Below are positions 1 to 9,857 of a stretch of 64,000 nucleotides of DNA, in pieces. Origin of the DNA: Pseudomonas sp. stari2 (GTDB lineage: Bacteria; Pseudomonadota; Gammaproteobacteria; Pseudomonadales; Pseudomonadaceae); contig NZ_CP099760.1 of NCBI RefSeq assembly GCF_040760005.1, forward strand, positions 6,232,001-6,296,000, in the 5' to 3' direction. Numbering within the stretch: position 1 is the first letter of the stretch; the number at the start of each line of letters is the position of its first letter. A program made the position numbers and the translations under genes. The notes beneath the pieces were generated by a model that was not told the origin of the DNA, did no database searches, and was given only the letters and a program-made list of their open reading frames with translations.

Positions 1-2
1 GC

Positions 3-941
3 CGTGCCTACCTGGAGGCCTTTCGCGGCTCGCGCTACTTCGCCGAACAGCCGGCCATTGAAGACGCGCAGGCCTTGCACCGACGCCTGCAACGTTCGGA
101 AATCAAACTGGCGCTGGAGATCCCGCCCGGTTTCGGCCGCGACCTGTACGCCGGGCGCCGGCCGGCGGTGGCGGCGTGGCTGGATGGCGGCATGCCGTTT
201 CGCGCGGAAACCAGTCGCAACTATGTCGAAGCCGTCCATCAGGCCAATCTCGAGCAACTCGCCGAACAGAGCAGCCCCGCGCTCAACCGCCAGGCTGCCG
301 CCAGCCTGGAAACCCGTTTTCGTTATAACCAGGACGTGGTCAGCGTCAACGCGATCGGCCCAGGCGTGATGGCGCTGATCCTGGCGTTCATTCCGGCGAT
401 GCTGACGGCCCTCGGCATCGTGCGTGAGAAAGAGCTGGGGTCGATCACCAATTTCTACGCCACGCCCTTGACGCGTCTGGAGTTTTTGCTGGGCAAGCAG
501 ATGCCTTATCTGCTGGTCAGCCTGGTCAACCTGGCCGTCCTGGTGGCCATGAATCGCTGGCTGTTCGGCGTACCGTTCAAGGGCAGCGGGCTGACCCTCG
601 CTTTCGGCGGGCTGCTGTATGTACTGGCCACCACCAGCATGGGGCTGCTGATCTCTGCGTTCACCCGAACGCAGATCGCGGCAATTCTCGGCACCATGAT
701 CATCACCAGCCTGCCGACCATCCAGTTCTCCGGTCTGATCGTGCCGCGCTCGTCACTGGAGGGTGCCGCTGCCGTGATGGGCACGCTGTTCCCGGCCGGC
801 CACTTCCTCGACATCGCAGTAGGAACGTTCACCAAAGCGCTGGATCTGCGACAGCTCTGGCCGCAATGCCTGGCGCTGTCCGGCTTCTTTATCGCGTTCA
901 CCGGATTGAGCCTGGTCATGTTGAAAAAGCAGGAGGCCTGA
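3..941 (+). CDS. rbbA: RbbA-type ABC transporter, C-terminal permease part (5' end outside window)
   Basis: The reading frame is open from the first bases, so this is the C-terminal part (about 312 residues) of a longer protein. It has an extracytoplasmic segment followed by about six hydrophobic helices typical of ABC-2 permeases, with the charged motif VREKELGSITNFYATPLTR after the second helix. RbbA proteins fuse two ATPase domains to such a permease, and the next gene is a YhhJ-type permease, which is their usual partner. The ATPase domains lie outside the window, so the RbbA name rests on context; a free-standing ABC-2 permease is the alternative. The stop codon overlaps the next start codon by one base, indicating translational coupling. 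Confidence 0.7.
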   Translation, partial: RAYLEAFRGSRYFAEQPAIEDAQALHRRLQRSEIKLALEIPPGFGRDLYAGRRPAVAAWLDGGMPFRAETSRNYVEAVHQANLEQLAEQSSPALNRQAAASLETRFRYNQDVVSVNAIGPGVMALILAFIPAMLTALGIVREKELGSITNFYATPLTRLEFLLGKQMPYLLVSLVNLAVLVAMNRWLFGVPFKGSGLTLAFGGLLYVLATTSMGLLISAFTRTQIAAILGTMIITSLPTIQFSGLIVPRSSLEGAAAVMGTLFPAGHFLDIAVGTFTKALDLRQLWPQCLALSGFFIAFTGLSLVMLKKQEA

Positions 942-2059
942 TGCACAAGTTCGCGCATATCCTGCGATTGGGACTCAAGGAACTGACGAGTCTGCGGCAT
1001 GACAGCGTGTTGCTGCTGTTCCTGTTCTACGCCTTTACCGTGGCCATCTACATGCCGGCCGCCGGATCGGTAATCGGTGTGCATAACGCCAGCGTGGCGA
1101 TTGTCGACGAGGACCATAGCGCCCTCTCCCGACAATTGGCCCAGGCGCTGCAACCTCCGGAGTTCCAGTCTCCCGTCCCGCTGCGCTACGAACGACTGGA
1201 TGAAGTCATGGACAGTGGCCAGTACACGTTCGTCATCAATATCCCGGCTCGCTTCCAGACCGACCTGCTCGCGGGCCGTCACCCGGCCGTGCAAGTCAAT
1301 GTCGATGCCACCGCCATGAGCCAGGCGTTCATGGGCGCCGGCTACATCGGCCGGATATTCCAGCGCGAGCTGTTGGCTTATGCCGGCCAGGGCAATGCGC
1401 AGGCCTATGCCCCGGTGCAACTGACGACCCGTGCCCTGTTCAATACCAACCTGGAGGGGGGCTGGTTCCTGGCCGTGATCCAGATCGTCAACAACATCAC
1501 CATTCTGGCGATCATCCTGACCGGCACAGCACTGCTGCGGGAACGCGAACATGGCACCCTCGACCATTTGCTGGTGCTGCCGCTGACCGCGCTGGAAATC
1601 ATGCTGGCGAAAATCTGGAGCAATCTGCTGGTGGTGGTGCTATGCACCTGGCTGTCGCTGGAGGTGATCGTCAAAGGCGCACTCGGCGTGCCGCTGTCCG
1701 GCTCGCTGAGCCTGTTTTTGCTGGTCACGGCGGTCTATCTGTTCGCCAGCACCGCGCTAGGTATTTTCCTGGCAACGCTGGCGCGTTCGACACCGCAGTT
1801 CGGCCTGCTGGCCATCCCGGTGATTATCCCGATGTTGCTGCTGTCGGGCGGGAGTACGCCGCTGGATAGCATGCCGCAATGGCTGCAATGGGTCATGCAG
1901 GGATCGCCTTCCACCCATTTCGTCAGCCTCGGCGCCGCGATTCTGTTCCGCGACGCCGGGCTGAGTGTGGTCTGGCCAGACTTGCTGGCCCTGACCGTCA
2001 TCGGATTACTGTTCTTCTTCATCGCCCTGGCGCGCTTTCGCAGAAGCCTGGCGTCCTGA
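941..2059 (+). CDS. ABC-2 type transporter permease, YhhJ-like
   Basis: A 372-residue membrane protein with one N-terminal helix, a large periplasmic domain (about residues 50-180) and five or six C-terminal helices, the ABC-2 permease layout seen in YhhJ and YbhR/YbhS exporters. The motif LLREREHGTLDHLLVLPL is the cytoplasmic coupling element of the family. The start is the ATG at 941, which overlaps the upstream stop and follows an AGGAGG-like site at 931-936; a longer frame begins at 866 but lies inside the preceding gene. With the upstream protein it probably forms a heteromeric exporter that would work with an HlyD-type adaptor encoded before the window. The substrate is unknown. Confidence 0.85.
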   Translation: MHKFAHILRLGLKELTSLRHDSVLLLFLFYAFTVAIYMPAAGSVIGVHNASVAIVDEDHSALSRQLAQALQPPEFQSPVPLRYERLDEVMDSGQYTFVINIPARFQTDLLAGRHPAVQVNVDATAMSQAFMGAGYIGRIFQRELLAYAGQGNAQAYAPVQLTTRALFNTNLEGGWFLAVIQIVNNITILAIILTGTALLREREHGTLDHLLVLPLTALEIMLAKIWSNLLVVVLCTWLSLEVIVKGALGVPLSGSLSLFLLVTAVYLFASTALGIFLATLARSTPQFGLLAIPVIIPMLLLSGGSTPLDSMPQWLQWVMQGSPSTHFVSLGAAILFRDAGLSVVWPDLLALTVIGLLFFFIALARFRRSLAS

Positions 2060-2075
2060 ACCGCAGCCGCGATGC

Positions 2076-2483
2076 TTACTGAATGATCAGATTGTTGAAC
2101 AACAGATCTTCAACCACCGGTTTGCCGGTCTCGTCATTCATCACTTGCTGGGTCTGCTTCAAGGCTTCCTGACGCAGTTTTTCCTTGCCTTCGATGCTGC
2201 CCATCGCATCGGTGGTCTGCTGGGTGAACAGCGCCACCAGTTGATTGCGGATCAGCGGCTCGTTGGCCTTGACCAGCTTGGTCGCCTCGTCACCCGTCAC
2301 TCGCAACGCCACGTCGGCCTTGTAGACCTTGAGCTTCGGCGTACCGTCCAGCCCGTAGTTGCCCACGAACGGCGGGCTCAGGGTGATGTAGTTGACCTTC
2401 GGCGCCTCGCCTTCTTTGGCTTCTTCGGCCAGCGCTGCCACAGGCAGAGACAGGGCCAGCAACAACATGATCCACGCTTTCAC
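2076..2483 (-). CDS. FliL-like protein, exported or membrane-anchored
   Basis: A 135-residue protein with a hydrophobic N-terminal segment (WIMLLLALSLPVAALAEE) and a C-terminal domain resembling FliL (YITLSPPFVGNYG near residue 30, then a pattern around LRVTGDEATKLVKANEPL). True FliL stabilises flagellar stators, but this gene is not in a flagellar operon, so a motility role is not implied. The GTG at 2483 is chosen because an AAGGAG site lies about seven bases upstream; the frame extends further but that stretch does not look coding. It is convergent with the transporter operon and divergent from the quinone oxidoreductase gene. Confidence 0.7.
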   Translation of the reverse strand: MKAWIMLLLALSLPVAALAEEAKEGEAPKVNYITLSPPFVGNYGLDGTPKLKVYKADVALRVTGDEATKLVKANEPLIRNQLVALFTQQTTDAMGSIEGKEKLRQEALKQTQQVMNDETGKPVVEDLLFNNLIIQ

Positions 2484-2633
2484 AATTCGCTCCTTATCCG
2501 GTTTGCGGCCTAGCATAACGACCCGCCGCGCAAGCACAAGCTTATGGCGGACTATCAGGGCCGGGCATGCTCGTTGACCCGTTGACTGCCACACCTACAC
2601 TTATCGGCCATCACTCCCAAAGGAATAGCCCTG

Positions 2634-3611
2634 ATGAAAGCCGTGCTGTGCAAAGCCTTCGGTCCTGCCGAATCGCTGGTGCTGGAAGACGTCGCCAGTC
2701 CTGTCGCGAAGAAGAATGAAATCCTGCTGGACGTGCACGCCGCCGGGGTCAACTTCCCGGACACGCTGATCATCGAGGGCAAGTACCAGTTCAAGCCGCC
2801 CTTCCCGTTTTCCCCGGGTGGCGAAGCCGCCGGCGTGGTCAGCGCGGTAGGTGAAAAGGTCGTCCACTTGAAAGTCGGCGACCGGGTCATGGCCCTGACC
2901 GGCTGGGGCAGCTTCGCCGAGCAGGTGGCAGTGCCGGGCTACAACGTGCTGCCGATCCCGCCATCGATGGATTTCAACACCGCCGCCGCGTTCAGCATGA
3001 CCTATGGCACTTCGATGCACGCGCTCAGGCAGCGCGGCAACCTGCAACCGGGGGAAACTCTGTTGGTGCTTGGCGCCTCCGGCGGTGTCGGCCTGGCTGC
3101 CGTGGAAATCGGCAAAGCCATGGGCGCCCGGGTGATTGCCGCCGCCAGCAGCGCCGAAAAACTCGCCGTGGCCAAGGCTGCCGGTGCGGACGAACTGATC
3201 AACTACAGCGAAACCAGCCTCAAGGACGAAATCAAACGCCTGACCGACGGCCAGGGTGCCGACGTGATCTACGACCCGGTCGGCGGCGATCTGTTCGACC
3301 AGGCCATCCGCGCCATCGCCTGGAACGGCCGCCTGCTGGTGGTCGGTTTCGCCAGCGGACGCATCCCCGAACTGCCGGTCAACCTCGCCCTGCTCAAGGG
3401 CGCGGCCGTGCTCGGCGTGTTCTGGGGCTCCTTCGCCCAGCGCCAGCCGCAGGACAACGCAGCGAACTTCCGGCAACTGTTCGGCTGGTTCGCCGAAGGC
3501 AAGCTGAAGCCGCTGGTGTCGCAGGTCTATCCGCTGAGTGAGGCGGCACAGGCGATCAATGATCTTGGGCAGCGCAAGGCGGTGGGCAAGGTTGTGGTGA
3601 AGGTGCGCTGA
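2634..3611 (+). CDS. NADPH:quinone oxidoreductase family protein (medium-chain dehydrogenase/reductase)
   Basis: A 325-residue zinc-independent member of the medium-chain dehydrogenase/reductase superfamily, close to quinone oxidoreductase Qor. The N-terminal catalytic domain carries the VNFPDTLIIEGKY stretch and the nucleotide-binding domain shows the glycine-rich [20 protein letters not shown] motif near residue 145. The cysteine cluster of a structural zinc site is absent, as in the Qor branch. It probably reduces quinones or unsaturated carbonyls with NADPH in the cytoplasm; the substrate cannot be read from sequence. The ATG at 2634 follows a CAAAGGAA site. The gene stands alone between oppositely oriented neighbours. 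Confidence 0.88.
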   Translation: MKAVLCKAFGPAESLVLEDVASPVAKKNEILLDVHAAGVNFPDTLIIEGKYQFKPPFPFSPGGEAAGVVSAVGEKVVHLKVGDRVMALTGWGSFAEQVAVPGYNVLPIPPSMDFNTAAAFSMTYGTSMHALRQRGNLQPGETLLVLGASGGVGLAAVEIGKAMGARVIAAASSAEKLAVAKAAGADELINYSETSLKDEIKRLTDGQGADVIYDPVGGDLFDQAIRAIAWNGRLLVVGFASGRIPELPVNLALLKGAAVLGVFWGSFAQRQPQDNAANFRQLFGWFAEGKLKPLVSQVYPLSEAAQAINDLGQRKAVGKVVVKVR

Positions 3612-3626
3612 AGCACCTCGGAGCCG

Positions 3627-4262
3627 TCATTTGTTGCCGGGAGAGTCCTCAGCATCGCCCGGCAACAGGTGCTCCTGAACCTTCCGGCTGCTGGCCTTGA
3701 TAAGGTGGCCCTCTTCATCGAATCGCAGAACGATCAGCCAATCGTAGACTTCGTCCGGCCATTTTTTCTGGCCCATCAGGGCCGTGCTGTCGCCACCGAA
3801 CGCTTGAATCAGGTGGTTGATATGGCCGTGATGCCAGGCAATCAGGATCGTCGGCGCCTGATTGCTCTTGCGCAGCAGCTTGACCAGTTCGTGGGCATCG
3901 TTATTGATGTAAGGCTGTTCGACAGTCAGGCCCAGGCGTTCGGCCAGCGGGGTCAACGTCAGGCGTGAGCGGGAACTCACCGGGCTATCCCCTGCGGCAA
4001 TCAGTCGTTCCGGGGTCAGTGTCTGGCCATCCAGTTTCAACGGATTGAAATAGTCGACATAGGCGCGAGCCCTTTCTTCGCCCCGGGCATTGAGTACAGC
4101 TCCCTCAGTGGGCTTTTCCGCATGGCGGATGATCAGCACGGTTGCATTACGCAAACCGGACTGGGCCGGATGATCGGCGTAAATCAATGTCAGCACCGCA
4201 ACGGCAATGACCGTCGCCGCCAATAATCGGCGCATCAGCATGCGAACCTTCAAAGCCATCAT
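3627..4262 (-). CDS. Histidine phosphatase family protein, membrane-anchored or exported
   Basis: A 211-residue protein with an N-terminal hydrophobic helix (about residues 12-28) and then a histidine phosphatase domain starting with the signature VLIIRHAEKP, in which the histidine is the phosphate acceptor. A second conserved histidine is likely in AWHHGHINHL near residue 140. The single anchor suggests a periplasmic phosphatase, possibly acting on phosphosugars or polyols, but no substrate is evident. ATG codons at 4262 and 4259 are both possible starts. It is convergent with the oxidoreductase and divergent from glpT. Confidence 0.8.
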   Translation of the reverse strand: MMALKVRMLMRRLLAATVIAVAVLTLIYADHPAQSGLRNATVLIIRHAEKPTEGAVLNARGEERARAYVDYFNPLKLDGQTLTPERLIAAGDSPVSSRSRLTLTPLAERLGLTVEQPYINNDAHELVKLLRKSNQAPTILIAWHHGHINHLIQAFGGDSTALMGQKKWPDEVYDWLIVLRFDEEGHLIKASSRKVQEHLLPGDAEDSPGNK

Positions 4263-4484
4263 TCATCTCTGTTGATCAGTCGGTCGACGGATCGCGAGTC
4301 TAAGCCAACCCATGTTCACAAGTGGTGAAAACGCCCTGTTCTTACAGCAGAGCGACAGGTTCGTAAAAGAACGTGCGACTTCCAACATTTTCCGCTGTTT
4401 TGCCGATGCGAACCGGTGCTATTTTCGGTAACGAAACTGTAACATTCGCATCCGCAGTCAAAACAAGAAATCTGGAGCTCTTGA

Positions 4485-5834
4485 ATGTTTGCTTTCTTTC
4501 GACCTGCCGCACATCAGGCTCCATTGCCTGAAGAAAAAATAGACAGTACCTACCGACGCCTGCGCTGGCAGATCTTCGCCGGTATCTTCTTTGGCTACGC
4601 GGGTTACTACCTGCTGCGCAAAAACTTCTCCCTGGCCATGCCGTACCTGATCGACGAGGGTTACACCCGCGGCGAACTGGGTCTGGCGATGTCGGCCATC
4701 GCAATCGCCTACGGTCTGTCCAAGTTCCTCATGGGCCTGGTCTCCGACCGTTCCAACCCGCGCTACTTCCTGCCCTTCGGCCTGCTGGTCTCGGCGGGGG
4801 TGATGTTCATTTTCGGTTTCGCGCCCTGGGCAACGTCCAGCGTGACCATGATGTTCATCCTGCTGTTCATCAACGGCTGGGCCCAGGGCATGGGCTGGCC
4901 GCCGAGCGGACGGACCATGGTGCACTGGTGGTCGCAGAAGGAGCGCGGTGGCGTGGTGTCCGTGTGGAACGTGGCGCACAACGTCGGCGGTGGTCTGATC
5001 GGCCCGCTGTTCCTGATCGGCATGGGCCTGTTCAACGACTGGCACGCAGCGTTCTATGTACCGGCGGCGGTAGCCCTGGCGGTGGCGGCATTTGCCTTCA
5101 TCACCATGCGCGACACCCCGCAATCGGTTGGCCTGCCGCCGATCGAGAAGTACAAGAACGACTACCCGGAAGGCTACGATGCCAGCCACGAAGACGAATT
5201 CAGCGCCAAGGAAATCTTCGTCAAATACGTGCTGCGCAACAAAATGCTCTGGTACATCGCCATGGCCAACGTGTTCGTCTACCTGCTGCGCTACGGTGTA
5301 CTGGACTGGGCGCCGACCTACCTCAAGGAAGCCAAACACTTCGACGTCGACAAGACTTCGTGGGCGTACTTCTTTTATGAGTGGGCGGGTATTCCGGGCA
5401 CGCTGCTGTGCGGCTGGATGTCGGACAAGATCTTCCGTGGCAACCGTGGCCTGACCGGCATGGTGTTCATGACCCTGGTGACCGTCGCAACCCTGGTTTA
5501 CTGGCTGAACCCGGCCGGCAACCCGACGGTCGACATGATCGCGCTGTTCTCGATCGGCTTCCTGATCTACGGCCCGGTGATGCTGATCGGCCTGCAGGCA
5601 CTGGAGCTGGCGCCGAAGAAAGCCGCCGGTACTGCGGCGGGCTTCACCGGCCTGTTCGGTTATCTGGGTGGCTCGGTCGCAGCCAGTGCAGCGATGGGCT
5701 ACACCGTGGACCACTTCGGTTGGGATGGCGGTTTCGTGCTGCTGGTGGGCGCTTGCCTGCTGTCGATGGCCTTCCTGGCCCCGACCCTGTGGCACAAGCA
5801 AGTCGCCAGTCAGAGCCGCGAAGCAGTCGCCTGA
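4485..5834 (+). CDS. glpT: Glycerol-3-phosphate transporter GlpT
   Basis: A 449-residue major facilitator with twelve predicted helices, the normal length for GlpT. The N-terminal [20 protein letters not shown], the [18 protein letters not shown] loop and the [15 protein letters not shown] helix match the organophosphate:phosphate antiporter family. It imports sn-glycerol-3-phosphate in exchange for inorganic phosphate across the inner membrane. The ATG at 4485 follows a CTGGAG site. The 3' end overlaps the convergent ChaC-like gene by 25 bases. UhpT or a PgtP-like relative is the alternative, but the close match to GlpT and the conserved location favour GlpT. Confidence 0.93.
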   Translation: MFAFFRPAAHQAPLPEEKIDSTYRRLRWQIFAGIFFGYAGYYLLRKNFSLAMPYLIDEGYTRGELGLAMSAIAIAYGLSKFLMGLVSDRSNPRYFLPFGLLVSAGVMFIFGFAPWATSSVTMMFILLFINGWAQGMGWPPSGRTMVHWWSQKERGGVVSVWNVAHNVGGGLIGPLFLIGMGLFNDWHAAFYVPAAVALAVAAFAFITMRDTPQSVGLPPIEKYKNDYPEGYDASHEDEFSAKEIFVKYVLRNKMLWYIAMANVFVYLLRYGVLDWAPTYLKEAKHFDVDKTSWAYFFYEWAGIPGTLLCGWMSDKIFRGNRGLTGMVFMTLVTVATLVYWLNPAGNPTVDMIALFSIGFLIYGPVMLIGLQALELAPKKAAGTAAGFTGLFGYLGGSVAASAAMGYTVDHFGWDGGFVLLVGACLLSMAFLAPTLWHKQVASQSREAVA

Positions 5835-6478
5835 TCGGCTTTTGACTTACAGCGCTTGAGCCGCGCCTCCAGATTCCGGTCTGGCATGGCGTGGCTGCGC
5901 AGGGCGTGAGCGGTCTGCTCGACATAATCGCGAGTCGTGCCGTAACGCCCGCAAGCGCTTTCGAACACCTGGCTCAGCACGTGATCCGGCAGATTGCCGG
6001 CATAGCTGGGCAGGTGTCGCTCCAAGACAAATCCCAATGCCTGTACCTGGCTGCCATCTTCGAGACGGCAGTTGAGCCAGTGTGGCCGATAGGACGGGAA
6101 CGGCATCTCGCGTTTCCACAGCGCATACAGCGCACTGTCGAGGTTGTCTTCCGGCAACCGATAGGCAAAGCCGCTGCACGAACCGCCGCGATCCAGACCG
6201 AAAACCAGCCCCGGCATTTCCGGCGTGCCGCGATGTTCGTGTGACCACAGGTACAGACCGCGATGGTAGCCATGCACCCGTCCGCGCACACGCTCTACCG
6301 CTGAACACTCCGGACGCCAGATCAATGAACCGTACGCGAACAACCACACCGGCCCGCCCTTGTGGCGCGCCATGGTCGATTGCATGGAAGCGAGAAGTTG
6401 TTCGTGAGTCAGCTGCGGCCCCAGGTCGAGCCGCGGAGGATAAGCCAGATTCAGAAAAGCAGATTCTATGGCTGTCAT
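5810..6478 (-). CDS. ChaC-like gamma-glutamylcyclotransferase
   Basis: A 222-residue protein with the nucleotide-independent YGSL motif of gamma-glutamylcyclotransferases ([14 protein letters not shown], residues about 44-57), followed by [16 protein letters not shown]. ChaC enzymes act on the gamma-glutamyl bond of glutathione, releasing 5-oxoproline and Cys-Gly, so a role in glutathione turnover is likely. The start is the ATG at 6478. Its last 25 bases are shared with the end of glpT on the other strand, so the two transcripts are convergent and overlap. Confidence 0.88.
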   Translation of the reverse strand: MTAIESAFLNLAYPPRLDLGPQLTHEQLLASMQSTMARHKGGPVWLFAYGSLIWRPECSAVERVRGRVHGYHRGLYLWSHEHRGTPEMPGLVFGLDRGGSCSGFAYRLPEDNLDSALYALWKREMPFPSYRPHWLNCRLEDGSQVQALGFVLERHLPSYAGNLPDHVLSQVFESACGRYGTTRDYVEQTAHALRSHAMPDRNLEARLKRCKSKADQATASRL

Positions 6479-6831
6479 GACGGAAGTATTCGGCCCCGCA
6501 AGTATTACAAGATGTAAGCACTATTCGCTTGATAGAACATATAGCAGTAACTGTAAAACGAAAAGTGCTAAAGGATGTATGACACCTTCAATAGCGCTAA
6601 TTCGGGGTTATCCGCGATGGCTATCTTGTTTGATATAGCCTAATACCATTGCGCAGATATCTTAAATACCCGAATGAAATATGCATAAGCCTTCGCTCGT
6701 TCAGGTTTCGTTCATGAAGTCCCGGGATTTTTCCTACTAAAATTTCGGACTTTCCATATTTACCGTCGCTGAACGCCTACGTACAACGGCTTTCCTCTGG
6801 CGCAAGCCACCCGTTCAACCGAGGCTGCACG
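6479..6831. other. Intergenic region, 353 bp, noticeably AT-rich
   Basis: This divergent gap separates the ChaC-like gene from the outer-membrane protein gene. It is clearly richer in A and T than its surroundings between about 6520 and 6760. No open frame with a ribosome-binding site, no long hairpin and no confident promoter pair were found, although such composition suits promoter or nucleoid-protein binding DNA. Confidence 0.5.
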
Positions 6832-7308
6832 ATGAACACACCAAGGCTTTTGGCCGCACTTTTATTGATTCAGACCGGCCTGGCACTGGCCGCAGATGAC
6901 TCGCAAGAGGACAAGGGTTTCTGGTACGCACAAACCAGTGTCTATACCAAACATTACTCACCCGACCCCGAACACAATAATCATCAGGATTTGATCGGCA
7001 TTGAACGCAATCAGGCTTCCGGCTGGGTATTTGGCGGGGCAACTTTCCGTAACTCGTTCAGTCAGCGCTCCAATTACGCCTATGCCGGCAAACGCTTCGA
7101 GAGCGCCGATTATCCGGTGTATGTGAAACTCACGGGCGGGTTGCTGCAGGGCTATCGGGGTGACTACAAGGACAAGATCCCACTCAATCACTTCGGCGTT
7201 GCACCGGTGATCATTCCCTCGGTCGGCACCCATTATGGCCCGCTGGGCGCCGAGCTGGTTTTTCTCGGCGCCAACGCGGCCATGGTGACGACGGGCGTGC
7301 GGTTCTAG
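6832..7308 (+). CDS. Small outer-membrane beta-barrel protein, PagP-like
   Basis: A 158-residue protein with a signal peptide (about residues 1-20, ending ALAADD) and alternating polar/hydrophobic strands ending in the aromatic C-terminus TTGVRF, typical of outer-membrane barrels. The C-terminal stretch with IPLNHFGVAPVIIPSVG then YGPLGAELVF resembles the layout of the lipid A palmitoyltransferase PagP, and I recall relatives being labelled as glycerol-3-phosphate transporter, a name this small barrel does not support. The ATG at 6832 follows an ACCGAGG site. Enzyme activity is not demonstrable from sequence; a passive barrel is equally possible. Confidence 0.6.
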   Translation: MNTPRLLAALLLIQTGLALAADDSQEDKGFWYAQTSVYTKHYSPDPEHNNHQDLIGIERNQASGWVFGGATFRNSFSQRSNYAYAGKRFESADYPVYVKLTGGLLQGYRGDYKDKIPLNHFGVAPVIIPSVGTHYGPLGAELVFLGANAAMVTTGVRF

Positions 7309-7353
7309 GAAGGCTAAGCCGAGGGCTCAATCGCGCGGCTCAATTCGCGCGGC

Positions 7354-8322
7354 TCAAGAGCGCGGCGCATACGCAAACACATCGGCGCGCATCTGGTGGG
7401 CGTCCATCCCGGCTTCCACCAGCGCATCCAGCGTGCCGTAGACCATCGCCGGCGAGCCGCTGGCGTAGACGTGCAGGGATTTCAGGTCCGGAAAATCCTC
7501 ACACACGGCTTCATGCAACATCCCGCAGCGCCCTTCCCAGCCGCACTGGTCGCTGACGACCTTGTGCAGGAACAGGTTGGGCAGCTTCAGCCATTCGTCC
7601 CAATGCTCGATTTCATAGAAATCTTCCGGACGACGCACGCCCCAGTACAAATGCACCGGATGCTTGAAGCCGTTGGCCCGGCAATGTTCGATCAGGCTGT
7701 GAATCTGGCCCATGCCAGTGCCGGCGGCAATCAGCACCAGCGGCCCGTCCGGCAACTCCGCGAGATGGGTGTCGCCGAACGGCAGTTCGACCCGCACCAT
7801 CGAATTGCGCTGCAGTTGCTCGATCAGGCTCAGGGCACTGGCCTCGCGCGCCAGGACATGGATTTCCAGGTCTCGCCCGCCGTGGGGCGCCGAGGCCATG
7901 GAAAAGGCTGACTTCTCGCCGCTCTCGCGCTCGATCATCAGGTACTGACCTGCGTGATAACGCGGCGGCTTGCCGGCCGGCGCCCGCAGGCGCACGCGCC
8001 AGGTATCGCCACCGACGTCCCGGCATTCGATGACCTGACACGACAGGCTGCGCACCGGCAGTTCTCCCAGCGCAAGCACGCCATCCCACAGCAGGATGCA
8101 GTCTTCCAGCGGCTGCGCTATGCAAGTGTAGAACTCGCCGTGGTCATGCACCTTGCCGGCCTGTTCGACCCGGCCTTCCACCAGCAGCGCTGCGCACACG
8201 TGACAATTGCCGTTGCGGCAGCTTTGCGGGCATTCGTAGCCCAGGCGCCGCGCACCATCGAGAATCCGCTCTCCGGGCCGTATCTCAAGCACCGCTCCGG
8301 AGGGCTGCAGGGTTACACGCAT
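7354..8322 (-). CDS. 2Fe-2S ferredoxin/FAD reductase (CDP-6-deoxy-delta-3,4-glucoseen reductase-like)
   Basis: A 322-residue flavin reductase with an N-terminal plant-type 2Fe-2S domain whose cysteines are seen in ECPQSCRNGNCHVCAALL (residues about 29-46) plus a later one in YTCIAQPLEDC. The FAD/NAD(P)H reductase module follows, with the LIAAGTGMGQIHSLIEH nucleotide motif. Relatives are annotated as AscD-like or Fre-like reductases. It lies directly downstream of ubiD and overlaps it by one base (TGATG), so co-expression is likely and a redox role linked to ubiquinone or flavin chemistry is plausible. The ATG at 8322 is preferred over a TTG one codon earlier because AGGAA is better spaced. 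Confidence 0.85.
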   Translation of the reverse strand: MRVTLQPSGAVLEIRPGERILDGARRLGYECPQSCRNGNCHVCAALLVEGRVEQAGKVHDHGEFYTCIAQPLEDCILLWDGVLALGELPVRSLSCQVIECRDVGGDTWRVRLRAPAGKPPRYHAGQYLMIERESGEKSAFSMASAPHGGRDLEIHVLAREASALSLIEQLQRNSMVRVELPFGDTHLAELPDGPLVLIAAGTGMGQIHSLIEHCRANGFKHPVHLYWGVRRPEDFYEIEHWDEWLKLPNLFLHKVVSDQCGWEGRCGMLHEAVCEDFPDLKSLHVYASGSPAMVYGTLDALVEAGMDAHQMRADVFAYAPRS

Positions 8323-9788
8323 CAATCTATTCCTAACTGATTCCAGATGGCATCGATCCGTTGGGTGACGGCATCATCCTTGACGATGACGCGGCCCCAC
8401 TCGCGAGTGGTTTCGCCCGGCCATTTGTGGGTGGCATCCAGGCCCATTTTCGAGCCAAGTCCCGACACCGGCGAGGCGAAGTCGAGGTAGTCGATCGGCG
8501 TGTTGTCGATCATCACCGTGTCGCGCTTGGGGTCCATGCGCGTGGTGATGGCCCAGATCACGTCGTTCCAGTCCCGCGCGTTGATATCGTCGTCGGTGAC
8601 GATAACGAACTTGGTGTACATGAACTGTCGCAAAAACGACCAGACACCCAGCATCACGCGCTTGGCGTGGCCCGGATACGACTTCTTCATCGTCACCACG
8701 GCCATGCGGTACGAGCAGCCTTCCGGCGGCAGGTAGAAGTCGGTGATCTCCGGGAACTGCTTCTGCAGGATCGGCACGAACACTTCGTTCAGCGCCACAC
8801 CGAGAATCGCCGGCTCATCCGGTGGACGGCCGGTGTAGGTGCTGTGGTAGATCGGCTTGATCCGGTGAGTGATGCGCTCGACGGTGAACACCGGGAAGCT
8901 GTCGACTTCGTTGTAGTAACCGGTGTGGTCGCCGTACGGGCCTTCATCGGCCATTTCTCCCGGATGGATCACGCCTTCGAGGATGATTTCGGCAGTGGCC
9001 GGCACTTGCAGGTCGTTGCCACGGCACTTCACCAACTCCGTGCGACTGTCGCGCAGCAGACCGGCGAAAGCGTATTCGGAGAGGCTGTCCGGCACCGGGG
9101 TGACCGCGCCAAGAATGGTAGCCGGATCCGCGCCGAGGGCCACGGACACCGGGAACGGCTGGCCCGGATGCTTCTCGCACCACTCACGGAAATCCAGCGC
9201 GCCGCCACGGTGACTGAGCCAGCGCATGATGACCTTGTTGCGGCCGATCACCTGCTGACGGTAGATGCCGAGGTTCTGCCGATCCTTGTTCGGGCCTTTG
9301 GTGACGGTCAGGCCCCAGGTGATCAGCGGCGCCACGTCGCCCGGCCAGCAGGTCTGCACCGGCAGCATCGCCAGGTCGACGTCATCGCCTTCGATGACCA
9401 CTTCCTGGCACGGTGCGTCTTTGACGACTTTCGGCGCCATCGCGATGATCTTGCGGAAGATAGGCAGCTTCGACCACGCGTCCTTCAAGCCCTTCGGTGG
9501 CTCCGGTTCCTTGAGGAACGCCAGCAGCTTGCCGATCTCGCGCAGTTCGCTGACCGATTCGGCGCCCATGCCCATGGCAACCCGCTCGGGGGTGCCGAAC
9601 AGGTTGCCGAGCACCGGAATGTCATAGCCGGTCGGTTTCTCGAACAGCAGCGCCGGGCCCTTGGCCCGCAGTGTGCGGTCGCACACTTCGGTCATTTCCA
9701 GCACCGGCGAAACGGGAATCTGGATGCGTTTCAACTCTCCGCGCTGCTCAAGCTGCTGCACGAAATCCCGAAGATCCTTGAATTTCAT
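8322..9788 (-). CDS. ubiD: 4-hydroxy-3-polyprenylbenzoate decarboxylase UbiD
   Basis: A 488-residue prenylated-FMN-dependent decarboxylase that removes the carboxyl group from 3-polyprenyl-4-hydroxybenzoate in ubiquinone synthesis. The length and the motifs [19 protein letters not shown] at the N-terminus, [20 protein letters not shown] (E and D/H metal-FMN region) and [18 protein letters not shown] are those of UbiD. The start at 9788 is chosen because UbiD proteins begin with this stretch; the frame extends six codons further. It needs the UbiX flavin prenyltransferase, not encoded in this window. The downstream reductase gene overlaps its stop codon. Confidence 0.96.
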   Translation of the reverse strand: MKFKDLRDFVQQLEQRGELKRIQIPVSPVLEMTEVCDRTLRAKGPALLFEKPTGYDIPVLGNLFGTPERVAMGMGAESVSELREIGKLLAFLKEPEPPKGLKDAWSKLPIFRKIIAMAPKVVKDAPCQEVVIEGDDVDLAMLPVQTCWPGDVAPLITWGLTVTKGPNKDRQNLGIYRQQVIGRNKVIMRWLSHRGGALDFREWCEKHPGQPFPVSVALGADPATILGAVTPVPDSLSEYAFAGLLRDSRTELVKCRGNDLQVPATAEIILEGVIHPGEMADEGPYGDHTGYYNEVDSFPVFTVERITHRIKPIYHSTYTGRPPDEPAILGVALNEVFVPILQKQFPEITDFYLPPEGCSYRMAVVTMKKSYPGHAKRVMLGVWSFLRQFMYTKFVIVTDDDINARDWNDVIWAITTRMDPKRDTVMIDNTPIDYLDFASPVSGLGSKMGLDATHKWPGETTREWGRVIVKDDAVTQRIDAIWNQLGID

Positions 9789-9857
9789 TGACGATGGCAC
9801 CCTCAAAATAGGCGTACATCCTACCTGCTATGCCGGTCGCTGGCAGCCCGTCACTGC

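Noticed and set aside
6832..7308. Label of glycerol-3-phosphate transporter for the small barrel protein
   Set aside because: A 158-residue outer-membrane barrel cannot be a GlpT-type transporter; the name probably comes from proximity to glpT.
8361..9791. 476-codon frame antisense to ubiD
   Set aside because: Long antisense frames are common in GC-rich genes because stops are rare in the mirrored frame; composition is histidine/arginine/glutamine-rich and no ribosome-binding site is seen.
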